DNA of 64,000 bases from Bacillus sp. HSf4 (GTDB lineage Bacteria > Bacillota > Bacilli > Bacillales > Bacillaceae), in contig NZ_CP120679.1 of assembly GCF_029537375.1 (NCBI RefSeq), positions 1,476,001-1,540,000 of the forward strand, in the 5' to 3' direction. Position 1 is the stretch's first letter; every line of letters starts with the position of its first letter. The notes below the pieces were generated by a model. The model searched no databases and had not been told where the DNA came from. It saw nothing but the letters and a program-made list of their open reading frames with translations. Below are positions 1-9,086 of this stretch, one piece after another. The translations under genes and the position numbers were made by a program.

Positions 1-63
1 AAAAGTTATATTGTTAGTGTTTTGCTTACCCTTAGAAACGAACCGGATCGAAAGCCGTATTGG

Positions 64-127
64 TTGACTTTTCATCTGAAATCACCTATTTTTGAAGAAA
101 AGAAAATATCTCGAATTCGAGATATTT
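64..127 (+). promoter_or_regulatory. ykcA promoter and MhqR-type operator
   Basis: A SigmaA-like promoter reads TTGACT (64-69), 17 bp, TATTTT (87-92). Just downstream, 104-127 is a perfect 24-bp palindrome with core ATCTCGAATTCGAGAT. From memory this equals the operator bound by the MarR-type quinone sensor MhqR in B. subtilis. Its place at the expected transcription start fits repression. No mhqR gene is in the window. Confidence 0.8.
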
Positions 128-149
128 AATTGAGAGGAGATTATACAAG

Positions 150-1103
150 ATGAAAGTGAACGGCATTCACCACGTATCCGCTTTAACGGCCAACGCGCAA
201 AAAAATCTCGACTTTTACGTCAAAGGGCTTGGCATGAGACTGATCAAGAAAACGGTCAATCAGGATGATCCGACAATGTATCATTTGTTTTACGGTGATG
301 AGGTTGCAACCCCTGGTTCAGATTTGACGTTTTTCGAGATTCCGATGCTGGCCCGAAAGATACAAGGAACAAACTGCATTTCATCAGTGTCCCTCAGGGT
401 TCCGAGCGAGGAAGCCCTCGGTTTTTGGCAGCGGCGCCTTGATGAACTCGGCGTCAGGCAAGACGGGATCATGCAGCGTGCGGGACGGAGCGTTCTCCGC
501 TTTTTCGATCATGAAGGGCAAACGATCATTCTTGTAGCGGACGCTGAAGGTAAAGATCATGGGGTGCCAGTGAAAAACAGTCCTATTCCGGAAGAGTTTC
601 AGATCAGAGGACTTGGGCCTGTCGAGCTGTCCGTTCCCGATAGAGGCCCGACTGAAGAAGTGCTGACAGAACTTCTCGGCTTTAAGCGTGTTGCAAAAGA
701 GGAGCTTGATGGAAGCGGCCGGGAGCTGGTTGTGTTTGAATCAGGAGACGGCGGAGCCGCCACAGAGGTTCATCTCACAGAAACGCAAGACATGAGAAGA
801 GAGCGTCCCGGAAAAGGCAGTGTCCACCATGTCGCATTCCGCGTCAAAAATGAAGACGAACTGCAAAAATGGCATGAAAAAATCAGTGCGCACGGTTTCA
901 CGAATTCCGGCATTGTTGAGCGCTATTATTTTAAAGCGCTCTATTTCAGAGAGCCGAACGGCATCCTCTTTGAGCTTTCCACCGACGGACCCGGCTTTCA
1001 TGTTGACGAAGGACTCGATGAGCTGGGACAAAGCCTTGCGCTTCCGCCATACCTTGAAAACAGGCGAACAGAAATCGAAGCCCGTCTTACACCGATCAAA
1101 TAA
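150..1103 (+). CDS. ykcA: Ring-cleaving dioxygenase/glyoxalase of the VOC superfamily (MhqA/YkcA)
   Basis: The 317-aa cytoplasmic protein has two vicinal-oxygen-chelate modules, about residues 5-130 and 150-280. Likely metal ligands are H8 (GIHHVSA), H226/H227 (VHHVAF) and E275 (ILFELS), as in extradiol-type dioxygenases. The family (YkcA/MhqA, MhqO, MhqE) is linked to detoxification of hydroquinones and quinone electrophiles. The ATG follows AGAGGAGA with normal spacing. The gene is monocistronic, with an MhqR-type palindrome in its leader and a terminator shared with htrA. The exact substrate cannot be read from sequence. Confidence 0.88.
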   Translation: MKVNGIHHVSALTANAQKNLDFYVKGLGMRLIKKTVNQDDPTMYHLFYGDEVATPGSDLTFFEIPMLARKIQGTNCISSVSLRVPSEEALGFWQRRLDELGVRQDGIMQRAGRSVLRFFDHEGQTIILVADAEGKDHGVPVKNSPIPEEFQIRGLGPVELSVPDRGPTEEVLTELLGFKRVAKEELDGSGRELVVFESGDGGAATEVHLTETQDMRRERPGKGSVHHVAFRVKNEDELQKWHEKISAHGFTNSGIVERYYFKALYFREPNGILFELSTDGPGFHVDEGLDELGQSLALPPYLENRRTEIEARLTPIK

Positions 1104-1136
1104 AAAACAAGGCCCGTGTTAAGGGCCTTGTTTTTT
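1103..1136. terminator. Bidirectional terminator between ykcA and htrA
   Basis: Stem AACAAGGCCC / GGGCCTTGTT with A- and T-runs on its two sides, so it can serve both convergent genes. Confidence 0.85.
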
Positions 1137-1161
1137 GTTATATCAAACAGGGGGGATTGAT

Positions 1162-2466
1162 TTAAGAAGATGCTTCTTCTTTTTGATCAAGTTTCACTTG
1201 CTTGGTCATTGTCTTGCCGTTTCTGATGATTTTCACTTTTATCGTATCGCCGATTTGCGTATCTTTGTACAGGATGTTGCGAAGGGTGCTGCCGGCAGCG
1301 GTTTCTTTGTCGTTCAGGCTGACGATCACATCATTTTCTTTAAGCCCCGCTTTTTCGGCAGGAGATCCTGAAGCGACTTGGCCGATGTAGACGCCTTTGT
1401 TTAATTGGCTGCTCTTTAAACCGAGTGTTCCGGTTTGATAGTTTTCCGGAACCTGGCTCAGATCCATCATGCTGATGCCGATGTATGGACGTTCGATTTT
1501 GCCTTTGGACATCAGCTCTTCTGCAATCGGTTTGACATCATTGCTCGGAATCGCAAAACCGATGCCTTCCACGCCTGTTTCACTGATCTTCATGCTGTTG
1601 ATGCCGATCACTTCGCCTTTCGTGTTCAACAGAGCACCGCCGCTGTTACCAGGATTGATCGCGGCATCCGTTTGAATGACGTTCATTTCCGTTTCGCCGG
1701 CAGATGTGTTGACGGATACGGTCCGGTCAACACCGCTGATGATTCCTTGTGTGACGGTGCGGGAAAGGTCTTTGCCGAGCGGATTGCCGATGGCGACGAC
1801 CGATTCGCCCGCCCTTAAGCTTGACGAATCTCCGAATGACGCCACTTTTTCGACGTTATCCGCAGAAATTTCGACAACGGCAAGGTCTGTCAAGGAGTCG
1901 CTTCCGACCAGTTTGCCCTCGACTTCTTTCCCGTTTGAGAGAGAAACCTTCAGCTTGCTTGCGCCTTCGACGACATGGTTGTTCGTAATGATATACGCTT
2001 TTCCGTTCGCTTTTTTATAAATGACGCCTGAACCCGTGCCTGTTTCTTCCTCGGTTGAGCTGCCGCTGTTCGTGTTATCGCTGCTCTCAAAGCCGAACAT
2101 ATCATTCTCTGTCTGTTTTTGATAGTTTGAGATGCCGACGATGGCCGGCGATATGTTCTCAACCATTGCTGACACGTCGGAAGAGCTTGTAGATGACAGC
2201 TTTTCCGTCTTCGTCTCGTTCGCTGACGAAGAAGTGGATGTTTGATTGGTTTGTGTCTGAGCGGACGAATCGACTGTCTGGTCTTTTGAGTGCTGATAAG
2301 TCGACACGCCGAGGACGAGGCTTCCGCCGATGATGCCGCTGATGATCGGCGTCATCCATGATAGTCTCCGCTTTTGTTGTTCTGGTTTTAATTTTTGATT
2401 TGGCTGTTTATCAGAGACGATGATTTCGTTTTCGGTTTGAGGTTGATTTTCCCTGTTATATTCCAT
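1162..2466 (-). CDS. htrA: Membrane-anchored serine protease HtrA (DegP family)
   Basis: The 434-aa protein has a short cytoplasmic N-terminus, one membrane segment (about residues 38-57), a Ser/Thr-rich linker, a trypsin-like domain and a C-terminal PDZ domain (about 330-430). The catalytic triad is H164 (TNNHVVEGA), D194 (SLTDLAV) and S275 (NPGNSGG). HtrA degrades or refolds misfolded exported proteins at the outer face of the membrane. The open frame extends 55 codons upstream, but only the ATG at 2466 has a Shine-Dalgarno-like GTGGAG and matches the homologue start. In B. subtilis it is controlled by CssRS; I could not assign a convincing CssR box here. Confidence 0.92.
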   Translation of the reverse strand: MEYNRENQPQTENEIIVSDKQPNQKLKPEQQKRRLSWMTPIISGIIGGSLVLGVSTYQHSKDQTVDSSAQTQTNQTSTSSSANETKTEKLSSTSSSDVSAMVENISPAIVGISNYQKQTENDMFGFESSDNTNSGSSTEEETGTGSGVIYKKANGKAYIITNNHVVEGASKLKVSLSNGKEVEGKLVGSDSLTDLAVVEISADNVEKVASFGDSSSLRAGESVVAIGNPLGKDLSRTVTQGIISGVDRTVSVNTSAGETEMNVIQTDAAINPGNSGGALLNTKGEVIGINSMKISETGVEGIGFAIPSNDVKPIAEELMSKGKIERPYIGISMMDLSQVPENYQTGTLGLKSSQLNKGVYIGQVASGSPAEKAGLKENDVIVSLNDKETAAGSTLRNILYKDTQIGDTIKVKIIRNGKTMTKQVKLDQKEEASS

Positions 2467-2630
2467 TTTCTCCACGCTCCTATTGTTATCATATCCTTTG
2501 ATACACCCATCATAAACAAAGACTGTGGGATAAACATGAAAAGAATGTGGGAAATTGTCAAAGGAAAAGGATAGAATAGATATGGATGCTTTTTTCTTAC
2601 AATACGACATTCCAGAGGTGTTGACGAACA

Positions 2631-3443
2631 TTGAACAAAATCGGTTTTATCGGATACGGGAGCATGGCGCGGATGATCGCGGGCAAGCTGCTTCAACAAG
2701 ACAACATAAAGGGCGAGACGGTGCTTGTTGCAACAAGGGCTGACAGAGACAAAGCAGCGGCCGCCCAAAGGCTTCATCCGGATGTCTCCTTCCAATCGTC
2801 TGAAGATCTCGCAAAGCAGTGCGGACTCATCTTCATCTGTGTTCCGCCTTTAGCGGTGAAAGAAACGCTCACAAACATCAATCCATTTCTTCAGGAACAC
2901 GCACATATCGTGTCAATTGCTGCGGGCATCACGCTTGAACGGCTGCACGAATGGACAAACCGGCAAGTATCAAGATACATCCCGACTTTGACATCTGAAG
3001 CGGGAGTCGGCATTTCGCTTGTCGTGCACGGCGAACGGGTGACAGAAGACAATAAAACCAGTCTCGAAGGATACCTTTCCCCTTTCAGCAAAGTAAAAAA
3101 CATCAGCGAGAACGATATCGATGCCGCGAGCAATTTAACAAGCTCTTCACCGGGTTTTATCGCCGCGATTTTTGAAGAGTTCGCCCAGTCCGCAGTCAGA
3201 AACAGCAGTCTGACGAAAGAAGAAGCGTTTGAGTTCCTGATCCATTCTTTAGTAGGTACTGGGAAACTTTTGTTGGAACAACAAATGACCTTTGAAGAAA
3301 CCCTTCGACGGGTGGCGACAAAAGGCGGCATTACAGCAGAAGGCGCAGAGGTTATTCAGCAGGCTGTACCAGAGGTTTTTGATAAGCTGTTTGAGAGAAC
3401 GCTGGACAAGTATCAATCATTAAAAGATGCCGTACGGCCATAA
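2631..3443 (+). CDS. proG: Pyrroline-5-carboxylate reductase-like protein ProG
   Basis: The 270-aa protein begins with a Rossmann motif (KIGFIGYGSMA), as in P5C reductases and ComER. The canonical C-terminal signatures are altered: the usual GSGPAY segment reads SSSPGF and the usual PGGTT reads KGGIT, so activity as a real P5C reductase is uncertain. The name follows the gene between htrA and dppA in B. subtilis. The start is TTG at 2631, ten bases after AGAGGTG; no in-frame ATG fits better. It diverges from htrA and ends in its own terminator. Confidence 0.75.
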   Translation: MNKIGFIGYGSMARMIAGKLLQQDNIKGETVLVATRADRDKAAAAQRLHPDVSFQSSEDLAKQCGLIFICVPPLAVKETLTNINPFLQEHAHIVSIAAGITLERLHEWTNRQVSRYIPTLTSEAGVGISLVVHGERVTEDNKTSLEGYLSPFSKVKNISENDIDAASNLTSSSPGFIAAIFEEFAQSAVRNSSLTKEEAFEFLIHSLVGTGKLLLEQQMTFEETLRRVATKGGITAEGAEVIQQAVPEVFDKLFERTLDKYQSLKDAVRP

Positions 3444-3449
3444 GCGGGG

Positions 3450-3476
3450 AGGCTGCCTTTTTGAGGGCAGCCTTTT
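3450..3476 (+). terminator. proG terminator
   Basis: Stem GGCTGCC / GGGCAGCC with a seven-base loop, followed by TTTT. Confidence 0.8.
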
Positions 3477-3543
3477 CGTGCTGTTCGACAAATTTCTTCA
3501 CATTTCCATTGTTATCTTAAATTTCTAAATTTCCCAATAGTTA

Positions 3544-3594
3544 TTGAAATCCTATTAAGATTTTAATATAATTTGTTAGAATATTCATAAAATA
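3544..3594 (+). promoter_or_regulatory. dpp operon promoter with CodY-like site
   Basis: Near-consensus SigmaA promoter: TTGAAA (3544-3549), 17 bp, TATAAT (3567-3572). AATATTCATAAAATA at 3580-3594, at the transcription start, matches the CodY motif AATTTTCWGAAAATT with three mismatches. In B. subtilis CodY represses dpp near its start site and AbrB also acts; control here is inferred. Confidence 0.75.
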
Positions 3595-3632
3595 ATAAAA
3601 AATTTGAGATGTTTTTGATGAGGGGGAATTTT

Positions 3633-4457
3633 GTGAAGCTGTACATGTCCGTTGATATGGAAGGAATTTCTGGACTTCCTGATGATACGTTTGTCGATTC
3701 AAGCAAGCTGAACTATGAGCGGGGAAGGGCGATCATGACGGATGAAGCCAATCATGTGATTGAAGCAGCGTTGCAAAACGGCTGTTCAGAAGTGCTTGTC
3801 AATGACAGCCATTCAAAAATGAACAATATTTTGATCGAGCGCCTCCATCCTGAAGCACAGCTTATTTCAGGGGATGTCAAGCCGTTTTCGATGGTTCAGG
3901 GACTTGATGAAACATATGGGGGAGCGGTGTTTCTCGGCTATCACGCGCGGGCGTCGATGAGAGGCGTGATGTCGCACAGCATGATCTTCGGTGTTCGGCA
4001 TTTTTACATAAACGATCAGACGGTCGGCGAGCTCGGCTTTAACGCTTATGTAGCCGGCTATTACGGCGTTCCGGTCATCATGGTGGCCGGTGACAGTGAG
4101 GCCGCGGCTGAAGCGAAGGAGCTGATCCCGAACGTGACGACCGCGGCCGTGAAAGAAACGATTTCGCGTTCGGCCGTCAAATGTCTGACACCTGAGAAAG
4201 CGGGGCGTCTTTTAAAGGAACAGACGGCTTATGCGCTGCAAAACAGGGACAAGGTCAAGCCCCTCACACCTCCGGACAGGCCGGTGCTCAGCATCGAATT
4301 TGCCAACTACGGCCAGGCGGAGTGGGCGAACTTGATGCCCGGCACTGAAATCAAACCGGGAACGACGATTGTCCGCTATCAAGCGAAAGATATTTTGGAG
4401 GCCTACCAAGCGATGCTTGTCATGACAGAGCTGGCGATGCGGACGACATTTTCCTAG
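3633..4457 (+). CDS. dppA: D-aminopeptidase DppA
   Basis: The 274-aa member of peptidase family M55 releases D-amino acids such as D-Ala from peptides. The N-terminus MKLYMSVDMEGISG carries metal ligands D8 and E10, and further conserved segments are NDSHSKMN and GYHARAS. The GTG at 3633 follows AGGGGG by six bases and matches the B. subtilis DppA start; an upstream in-frame ATG lacks support. It is the first gene of the dppABCDE-ykfABCD run, so the enzyme is made together with the transporter that imports its substrates. Confidence 0.92.
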   Translation: MKLYMSVDMEGISGLPDDTFVDSSKLNYERGRAIMTDEANHVIEAALQNGCSEVLVNDSHSKMNNILIERLHPEAQLISGDVKPFSMVQGLDETYGGAVFLGYHARASMRGVMSHSMIFGVRHFYINDQTVGELGFNAYVAGYYGVPVIMVAGDSEAAAEAKELIPNVTTAAVKETISRSAVKCLTPEKAGRLLKEQTAYALQNRDKVKPLTPPDRPVLSIEFANYGQAEWANLMPGTEIKPGTTIVRYQAKDILEAYQAMLVMTELAMRTTFS

Positions 4458-4472
4458 GAAGGTGTGATGGAC

Positions 4473-5399
4473 ATGGCGGGTTACATCATGAAGCGGTTTT
4501 TCTCGATGCTTGTGACCATTTTGGTGATCACAACATTGACCTTTGTGATGATGAAAGTGATTCCGGGTTCTCCTTTTAATGAGGAGCGAAACACCAATGA
4601 GGCGGTTCAGCGAAACCTTGAAGCTTATTATCACTTAGATGAGCCTCTCATTGTGCAATATGTGATCTACTTGAAATCGATCATCACCTTTGATTTTGGA
4701 CCGTCGATCAAACAGTCTTCGCAAAGTGTGAACGACATGCTGGCAAGAGGCTTCCCTGTTTCATTTGAACTGGGGATGACGGCGCTCGTGCTGGCGGTCA
4801 TATCAGGAATCGCCCTCGGCATTTTTGCGGCGCTGAAGCAAAACGGGATCATCGATTACTTGGCGATGACAATCGCCGTCCTCGGGATTTCTGTGCCGAA
4901 CTTCATTATGGCGACCCTCTTGATTCAGCAATTCGCCGTCAATTGGAACATCTTTCCGCCTTCGACCTGGACGAGCCCGATGCATATGGTGCTGCCGACA
5001 ACGGCTTTGGCGATGGGACCGATGGCGATAATCGCCAGATTGACGCGGTCGAGCATGATTGAAGTGCTGACCCAGGATTATATCCGCACGGCAAGGGCGA
5101 AGGGACTCTCTCCCTTTAAAATCGTCATCAAGCATGCGCTTAAAAACGCGCTGATGCCCGTTGTTACGGTGCTTGGCACACTTTCAGCCGCCATTTTAAC
5201 AGGGAGCTTCGTCATTGAAAAAATCTTCGCGATTCCAGGCATGGGAAAATACTTCGTCGAAAGCATCAACTCCCGCGATTATCCCGTGATTATGGGAACC
5301 ACCGTTTTCTACAGCATCATCCTCATCGTTATGCTGTTTTTAGTCGATATGGCATACGGAATCCTTGATCCGCGCATTAAACTGCATAAGAAAGGGTGA
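4473..5399 (+). CDS. dppB: Dipeptide ABC transporter permease DppB
   Basis: The 308-aa integral membrane protein of the oligopeptide/dipeptide permease family has about six hydrophobic segments and the cytoplasmic EAA-type loop around TARAKGLSPFKIVIKHALKNA that contacts the ATPase. It pairs with DppC to form the channel. Starts at GTG 4464 and ATG 4467 are also in frame after AGGAAGG; ATG 4473 is chosen because it matches the homologue length. Confidence 0.92.
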   Translation: MAGYIMKRFFSMLVTILVITTLTFVMMKVIPGSPFNEERNTNEAVQRNLEAYYHLDEPLIVQYVIYLKSIITFDFGPSIKQSSQSVNDMLARGFPVSFELGMTALVLAVISGIALGIFAALKQNGIIDYLAMTIAVLGISVPNFIMATLLIQQFAVNWNIFPPSTWTSPMHMVLPTTALAMGPMAIIARLTRSSMIEVLTQDYIRTARAKGLSPFKIVIKHALKNALMPVVTVLGTLSAAILTGSFVIEKIFAIPGMGKYFVESINSRDYPVIMGTTVFYSIILIVMLFLVDMAYGILDPRIKLHKKG

Positions 5400-5404
5400 G
5401 AGAT

Positions 5405-6364
5405 ATGAGCCTTCCGGTTCGCCGGGAAAATGGGACTCCGCATGGCGGGCCTATCCCGAATGAATGGTTTGCCCCGAAGAAACAGGTAAGGGGTGAAAGC
5501 GAATCTGTTGTCAGGCCGAGCCTTTCATACTGGCAGAACGCCTGGCGGATTTTAAGAAAGAACAAGCTGGCGATGACTGGCTTGAGTATTTTAATCTTTC
5601 TCTTTATCATGGCGGCTCTCGGGCCGACTCTTTCTCCCCACAGTGTCACACAGCAGTCGCTTTCCCAGCAAAACCTGCCTCCGTCCGGAACGCATTGGTT
5701 CGGAACCGACGAGCTGGGCCGCGATGTTTTTACAAGAACATGGTATGGAGCGAGGATTTCGCTTTTTGTCGGCCTTATGGCGGCGTTGATCGATTTTGCG
5801 ATCGGTGTTATCTACGGCGGTGTTGCCGGCTATAAAGGCGGTAAGACCGATCATGTGATGATGCGGATCATCGAAGTCCTGCACGGGCTTCCATACCTTT
5901 TGGTCGTCATCCTTCTGATGGTCTTGATGGGACCGGGACTCGGGACGATTATCGTTGCGCTGACGGTCACCGGCTGGGTCGGCATGGCGAGAATTGTCAG
6001 AGGGCAGGTGCTGAAGATCAAACACGATGAGCACGTTCTTGCATCCAAAACATTTGGGGCGAAAACGATGCGGATCATTAGGCGGAACCTGCTTCCGAAC
6101 ATGATGGGGGCGATTATCGTGCAAATGACGCTGACGGTGCCGCAAGCCATATTTGCCGAAGCGTTCTTAAGCTTCCTCGGCTTAGGGATTCAAGCCCCGT
6201 TTGCCAGCTGGGGCGTGATGGCCAACGACGGTCTGCCGGTCATTTTGTCGGGGGATTGGTGGCGGCTGTTTTTTCCGGCTTTCTTTATTTCATTGACGAT
6301 GTTCGCCTTTAATGTTCTGGGAGACGGACTCCAGGATGCGCTGGATCCGAAGCTGAGGAGGTGA
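5405..6364 (+). CDS. dppC: Dipeptide ABC transporter permease DppC
   Basis: The 319-aa partner of DppB has a hydrophilic N-terminal tail of about 55 residues, then the OppC-type membrane domain with an EAA loop near SKTFGAKTMRIIRRNLLPN and the typical GTDELGRDVF segment after the first membrane span. ATG 5405 lies eight bases past the dppB stop region behind AAGGGTGAG. The end of the gene carries the AGGAGGTGAT ribosome site of dppD. Confidence 0.92.
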   Translation: MSLPVRRENGTPHGGPIPNEWFAPKKQVRGESESVVRPSLSYWQNAWRILRKNKLAMTGLSILIFLFIMAALGPTLSPHSVTQQSLSQQNLPPSGTHWFGTDELGRDVFTRTWYGARISLFVGLMAALIDFAIGVIYGGVAGYKGGKTDHVMMRIIEVLHGLPYLLVVILLMVLMGPGLGTIIVALTVTGWVGMARIVRGQVLKIKHDEHVLASKTFGAKTMRIIRRNLLPNMMGAIIVQMTLTVPQAIFAEAFLSFLGLGIQAPFASWGVMANDGLPVILSGDWWRLFFPAFFISLTMFAFNVLGDGLQDALDPKLRR

Positions 6365-6371
6365 TGGATGT

Positions 6372-7364
6372 TTGCGGAAAAAAGTGCTGGATGTTGAAAA
6401 TCTGCATGTTTCATTTGCGACACACGGAGGGACGGTGAAAGCTGTCCGCGGTGTCAGCTTTGCTTTATATGAAGGGGAAACGTTTGCGGTCGTCGGTGAA
6501 TCGGGCTGCGGGAAAAGCGTAACATCACAAAGCATCATGCAGCTTTTGCCGAAGTATTCCGCCTCCATCACCGACGGTTCGATCCGCTTTAAAGGAAGGG
6601 ATTTGCGCTATCTGTCTGAAAAAGAGATGCGGAAAATCCGCGGCGCCGAGATTTCGATGATTTTTCAGGATCCGATGACTGCCCTGAATCCGACGTTAAC
6701 GATCGGCGACCAGCTGACAGAAGCGGTTTTGGAGCATCGAAGAATTTCAAAGGATGCCGCGAAAAAAGCCGCCCTCTCCATGCTTGAGCTTGTCGGAATC
6801 CCGAACCCGAAAGAGCGTTTGCGGCAGTATCCCCATCAATTCAGCGGCGGAATGAGGCAGCGGATCGTAATCGCGATGGCGCTGATCTGCGAACCGGAGA
6901 TCCTGATTGCGGACGAACCGACAACAGCGCTTGATGTCACCATTCAAGCGCAGATCCTTGAGCTCTTTAAAGACATACAGCGCAAAACCGGGGTCTCGAT
7001 TATCTTGATTACCCATGATTTGGGCGTTGTCGCGCAGACGGCCGATAGAATCGCGGTCATGTACGCCGGAAAAATCGCGGAGACGGGGACGAGAAAAGAC
7101 ATCTTTTATCATCCGCAGCATCCATACACAAAAGGGTTGCTGAAATCCGTTCCAAGGCTTGACATTGAAGAAGCGGAGCTTGTCCCGATTGACGGGACGC
7201 CGCCTGATTTATTTTCACCGCCTCAAGGGTGTCCGTTTACCGCCCGCTGTTCATCTGCAATGGAAGTGTGCGAAAAGCTCCACCCTGTGAAAACCGAACT
7301 TACAGCCGGGCATGATGTGTGCTGCTGGCTTCAGGACGAGCGGGCCGTATTGGTGAGAAAGTGA
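6372..7364 (+). CDS. dppD: Dipeptide ABC transporter ATP-binding protein DppD
   Basis: The 330-aa ATPase has Walker A GESGCGKS (residues 42-49), signature FSGGMRQR, Walker B ILIADEP and the C-terminal oligopeptide-transporter extension with the cysteine segment GCPFTARC. It powers DppBC. The start is TTG at 6372, placed five bases after a perfect AGGAGGTGAT (6357-6366); no ATG is available nearby in frame. Its partner ATPase is probably ykfD, which lies 4.7 kb further on in the same gene run. Confidence 0.9.
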   Translation: MRKKVLDVENLHVSFATHGGTVKAVRGVSFALYEGETFAVVGESGCGKSVTSQSIMQLLPKYSASITDGSIRFKGRDLRYLSEKEMRKIRGAEISMIFQDPMTALNPTLTIGDQLTEAVLEHRRISKDAAKKAALSMLELVGIPNPKERLRQYPHQFSGGMRQRIVIAMALICEPEILIADEPTTALDVTIQAQILELFKDIQRKTGVSIILITHDLGVVAQTADRIAVMYAGKIAETGTRKDIFYHPQHPYTKGLLKSVPRLDIEEAELVPIDGTPPDLFSPPQGCPFTARCSSAMEVCEKLHPVKTELTAGHDVCCWLQDERAVLVRK

Positions 7365-7392
7365 TAAGGATCAAATGAAACGGGGGGATTTG

Positions 7393-9015
7393 ATGAAAAG
7401 GTTGTGGAGCAGTTTGGCCGCTATGATGATTGTTGTGATGCTGTTTGGGTGTACGGCGAATGAGCAAGCCGGTCAGGAGACGGAAAAGAAAGGAAAGGAA
7501 GCTGAAAAAGAACAAATCCTGCGGCTGAACAATGAGAATGAGCCGACGTCATTCGATCCGCCGATCGGCTTTAACAATGTGTCATGGCAGGCGCTGAACA
7601 ACATTATGGAAGGGCTGACACGGCTTGGAAAAGATCATGAGCCTGAGGCTGCATCAGCCGAAAAATGGGACATTTCCGCTGACGGAAAGACATATACATT
7701 TACAATTCGAAAACAGGCGCAATGGTCAAACGGGGATCCGTTGACAGCCGGCGATTTCGAATATGCGTGGAAGCGGCTGCTTGATCCGAAAACGGGTTCA
7801 TCCGCCGCGTTCCTCGGCTATTTTATCGAAGGAGGAGAGGCGTTTAACACGGGAAAAGGCGCAAAAGATGATGTGAAAGTGGAGGCTTTGGATGACAAAA
7901 CATTGAAAGTCACACTGGCCCATCCGCAGAAATCGTTTTTAAGCATTGTCGCCAATCCGGCCTTTTTCCCCGTCAATCAAAAGGTCGCCGAAGAAAATCC
8001 GAAATGGCACGAAGAAGCAGACACATTTGTCGGCAACGGACCGTTCAAGCTGACAGAGTGGAAGCATGATGAAAGCTTCACGATGGTAAAAAGCGATACG
8101 TATTGGGATAAGGATGCCGTCAAGCTTGATAAAGTCACATGGGCGATGGTTGATGACAGAAATACGGATTACCAGATGTTCGAGTCCAATGAGCTTGATA
8201 CATCCTATGTGCCGGCAGAGATGAGCGAGAAGCTGAGGGGCTCTGACCAGGTGAAAGTGTTCGAGCAGGCGGGCCTTTATTTTTACAGGTTCAACGTCAA
8301 TATGGAGCCGTTTAAAAACGAAAACATCAGAAAAGCGTTCGCGATGGCCATTGACCAGCAGGAAATCGTCGACTATGTCACAAAAAACGGTGAAAAACCG
8401 GCGCGGGCCTTTGTCTCTCCAGGTATTAAGGGACCTAGCGGCAAGGACTTTCGCGAGGAAGGCGGCGATTTGGTTAAATATGATCCCGAAGAAGCGAAAA
8501 AGCTGCTGGAAAAGGGCATGAGGGAAGAACACTATCAAAAGCTTCCCGCTGTGACATTGACATACAGTACAAAGCCTGAGCATAAAAAAATGGCAGAGGC
8601 CATTCAGCAGAAGCTGAAAAGCACGCTCGGCGTCAATGTAAAGCTCGCAAATATGGAGTGGAATACATTCCTTGAAGAGCAAAAAGCGCTGAAATTTCAG
8701 TTTTCCCAAAGCTCTTTCCTAGCCGATTACGCAGATCCCGTCAATTTTCTGGAAAGCTTTCAGACCGGCAATGCGATGAACAGAACCGGGTGGAGCAATA
8801 AAGCGTATGATCAGCTGATCAACGCGGCGAAAAAAGAAGCCGACGAACAAAAGCGGAACGAGCTGATGCATCAGGCTGAAAAGCTGTTGTTTGAAGGAAT
8901 GCCGATCATTCCCATCCACTTCTATAATCAAGTTCATTTGGAAAAAGAGAACGTAAAAGGCATCATCCGCCACCCTGTCGGCTATATCGAGCTCAAATGG
9001 GTCGAAAAAACATAA
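7393..9015 (+). CDS. dppE: Dipeptide-binding lipoprotein DppE
   Basis: The 540-aa solute-binding protein (SBP_bac_5 family) has a lipobox ending LFGC, giving lipidated Cys20 and anchoring outside the membrane. The mature protein has the family features NNENEPTSFDPPIGF near the N-terminus and the RNTDYQMF and NENIRKAFAMAIDQ segments. ATG 7393 follows GGGGGGA by five bases; the upstream ATG at 7375 has only a weak site. It captures dipeptides and, in B. subtilis, murein tripeptides for DppBCD. Confidence 0.92.
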   Translation: MKRLWSSLAAMMIVVMLFGCTANEQAGQETEKKGKEAEKEQILRLNNENEPTSFDPPIGFNNVSWQALNNIMEGLTRLGKDHEPEAASAEKWDISADGKTYTFTIRKQAQWSNGDPLTAGDFEYAWKRLLDPKTGSSAAFLGYFIEGGEAFNTGKGAKDDVKVEALDDKTLKVTLAHPQKSFLSIVANPAFFPVNQKVAEENPKWHEEADTFVGNGPFKLTEWKHDESFTMVKSDTYWDKDAVKLDKVTWAMVDDRNTDYQMFESNELDTSYVPAEMSEKLRGSDQVKVFEQAGLYFYRFNVNMEPFKNENIRKAFAMAIDQQEIVDYVTKNGEKPARAFVSPGIKGPSGKDFREEGGDLVKYDPEEAKKLLEKGMREEHYQKLPAVTLTYSTKPEHKKMAEAIQQKLKSTLGVNVKLANMEWNTFLEEQKALKFQFSQSSFLADYADPVNFLESFQTGNAMNRTGWSNKAYDQLINAAKKEADEQKRNELMHQAEKLLFEGMPIIPIHFYNQVHLEKENVKGIIRHPVGYIELKWVEKT

Positions 9016-9021
9016 ACCGTG

Positions 9022-9069
9022 TCCGCCTGTGATCTGTGCAAGCTTAGCACAGGGCCGGGCGGATTTTTC
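9022..9069 (+). terminator. Terminator-like hairpin after dppE
   Basis: Nested arms TCCGCC/GGGCGGA and CTGTGC/GCACAG followed by TTTTTCT. It may only lower expression of ykfABCD relative to dpp. Confidence 0.75.
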
Positions 9070-9086
9070 TAAAAGGGGGTACTCTT

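Noticed and set aside
1435..2020. Long plus-strand open frames inside htrA
   Set aside because: They are antisense shadows of a well-conserved protease gene and lack ribosome sites.
5591..6145. 184-codon antisense frame across dppC
   Set aside because: His/Arg-rich composition typical of antisense frames in GC-rich codons; no start signal; dppC is clearly the gene.
7939..8709. 256-codon antisense frame across dppE
   Set aside because: No ribosome site or promoter, and dppE matches its family over the full length.
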